Source: an uncultured Prevotella sp. (lineage in GTDB: Bacteria > Bacteroidota > Bacteroidia > Bacteroidales > Bacteroidaceae). Taken from it: a stretch of DNA of 15,629 nucleotides. Shown in pieces: positions 14,893 to 15,629 of the stretch. Numbering within the stretch: position 1 is the stretch's first letter; each line of letters starts with the position of its first letter. Position numbers and translations under genes: made by a program. The notes under the pieces were generated by a model. The model was given only the letters and a program-made list of their open reading frames with translations, did no database searches and was not told the origin of the DNA. The stretch covers positions 1 to 15,629 of the forward strand of contig CAMQBR010000047.1 of NCBI GenBank assembly GCA_946999045.1, in the 5' to 3' direction.

Positions 14893-15629
14893 TGTATATA
14901 TATTTTTTTGTAGACAAAGATATGAAAAAGTTTTTACTCCTTATCATTTTTGAGGAGGAAAAATAGCTCTATAACGTTGCGTCTGTGTGAACTTACACAA
15001 TTAATAACGGTGGTTTGTGATGAAAAATCATCTTTATGCTTTTGTGTCAACAACAATGCTAACGCAATGAAAAAGCTGCTGCTACTTAGAAAAGGAAAGA
15101 GTTGCTTTTGTCCTATTATTTTACCAAAAAACTGCCATCTAAAATCTTCAAAATAGAAAAATTTAATAGGCAAACGTACTACAAAAATGGGCTGATTTTT
15201 ATAAAATAGACGTTTTTCAAAGCAGGGATATTGACTTAACACCCCTTGGAAATATCTTTTAGAACTGCTATCTATATGCAATAGTAAGCTTAAAGTATGC
15301 AAATTGTGCCGCTATCTCAATGCTTTAATTGCCAAAAAGTGGTAAAAATAGGCAAGAAAAGAGATGTTGTAAAGGTAACGCATTTAATAACAATAGATTA
15401 CAAATTTTACCTATCTTTAGCGTATTTGCTGCCAATATTGCTGTTGGATGTTTACACAAGAATAATGAGAGGTACTTTGTAAAGAAAATTCGTTGTAGAT
15501 CCATTATTTTTTCGATAAGTTCCATATATTTAAGGCTCTAAATGAGGCTATTGATATGGTATGCAAGGAAGAACACGATACTGTCCTTAAAAGTGTGTAA
15601 GCTATTCTTCTCTTTTATCCTTTCTATTT
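14893..15629. other. 737-base mostly non-coding stretch to the window end
   Basis: Beyond the ptb promoter I see no gene that I would defend. Short open frames on both strands have low-complexity or stop-flanked translations without family resemblance. Small hairpins occur: GATGA/TCATC near 15019-15032, and a nested pair with outer arms 15172-15177/15210-15215 and inner arms 15183-15188/15195-15200. At 15542 an ATG directly after an in-frame stop opens a frame that runs 29 codons to the window edge (MRLLIWYARKN...), with a basic then hydrophobic N-terminus resembling a signal sequence. It may be the start of a further gene, but there is too little to judge. Confidence 0.5.
14915..14922 (-). 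promoter_or_regulatory. -7 box of the ptb-buk operon
   Basis: On the minus strand TATCTTTG fits TAnnTTTG and gives a leader of only about 15 bases before the ptb ATG. A TTTG at the usual upstream distance is missing. A short inverted repeat (CTCCT 14937-14941 with AGGAG 14953-14957) occupies the position where the -33 element would be expected. Confidence 0.55.

Noticed and set aside
14934..15302. 122-codon minus-strand frame upstream of ptb
   Set aside because: The product is Ser/Phe/Leu-rich without a recognisable fold and overlaps the region just before the ptb -7 box. I treat it as chance, although a decayed gene cannot be excluded.
15297..15541. Three overlapping short frames on both strands near the window end
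   Set aside because: They overlap one another, have no credible start context and show no family resemblance.

Overview
The window reads as chromosomal core and near-core DNA from a low-GC member of the Bacteroidetes, most likely order Bacteroidales and Prevotella-like. The evidence is: -7 boxes of the Bacteroidetes form TAnnTTTG upstream of most transcription units, A/T-rich start regions without Shine-Dalgarno sites, an Oar-type TonB-dependent receptor with a carboxypeptidase-regulatory N-domain, a BACON-domain lipoprotein, an IF-3 with a long charged tail, and a ptb-buk pair. The genus is inferred from general character, not from a search. No tRNA, rRNA, CRISPR array, transposase or phage gene is visible.

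Layout. (1) 83-1584, plus strand: promoter, infC, rpmI, rplT and a strong intrinsic terminator, the classic translation operon. (2) 1585-2346: 762 bases with no convincing gene but two long imperfect or spaced inverted repeats and two TAnnTTTG boxes. (3) 2347-7255, plus strand: a 1128-residue TonB-dependent outer-membrane receptor followed 25 bases later by a 498-residue lipoprotein with alternating BACON and OB-like domains, closed by a bidirectional terminator. (4) 7378-9035, minus strand: a DnaQ-like DEDDh exonuclease and, upstream of it with its own promoter, an unrecognised protein with a very acidic tail. (5) 9289-11689, plus strand: rarA/mgsA and a D-2-hydroxyacid dehydrogenase, probably co-transcribed from a promoter overlapped by a perfect palindrome. 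(6) 12036-12686, plus strand: a TRIC/UPF0126 (YicG-type) membrane protein. (7) 12861-14892, minus strand: ptb then buk, the acyl-CoA to acyl-phosphate to acid plus ATP route. (8) 14893-15629: a mostly non-coding stretch to the window edge.

Most genes are housekeeping. The parts most worth a second look are the receptor/OB-lipoprotein pair, which could be a dedicated capture and uptake unit for an unknown and possibly polyanionic ligand; the structured region in front of it; a palindromic element present at 8035-8094 and again at 11701-11745; and the acidic-tailed protein. I see no clear evidence for a wholly new system. The receptor/lipoprotein unit is the best candidate, and its ligand cannot be read from the sequence.
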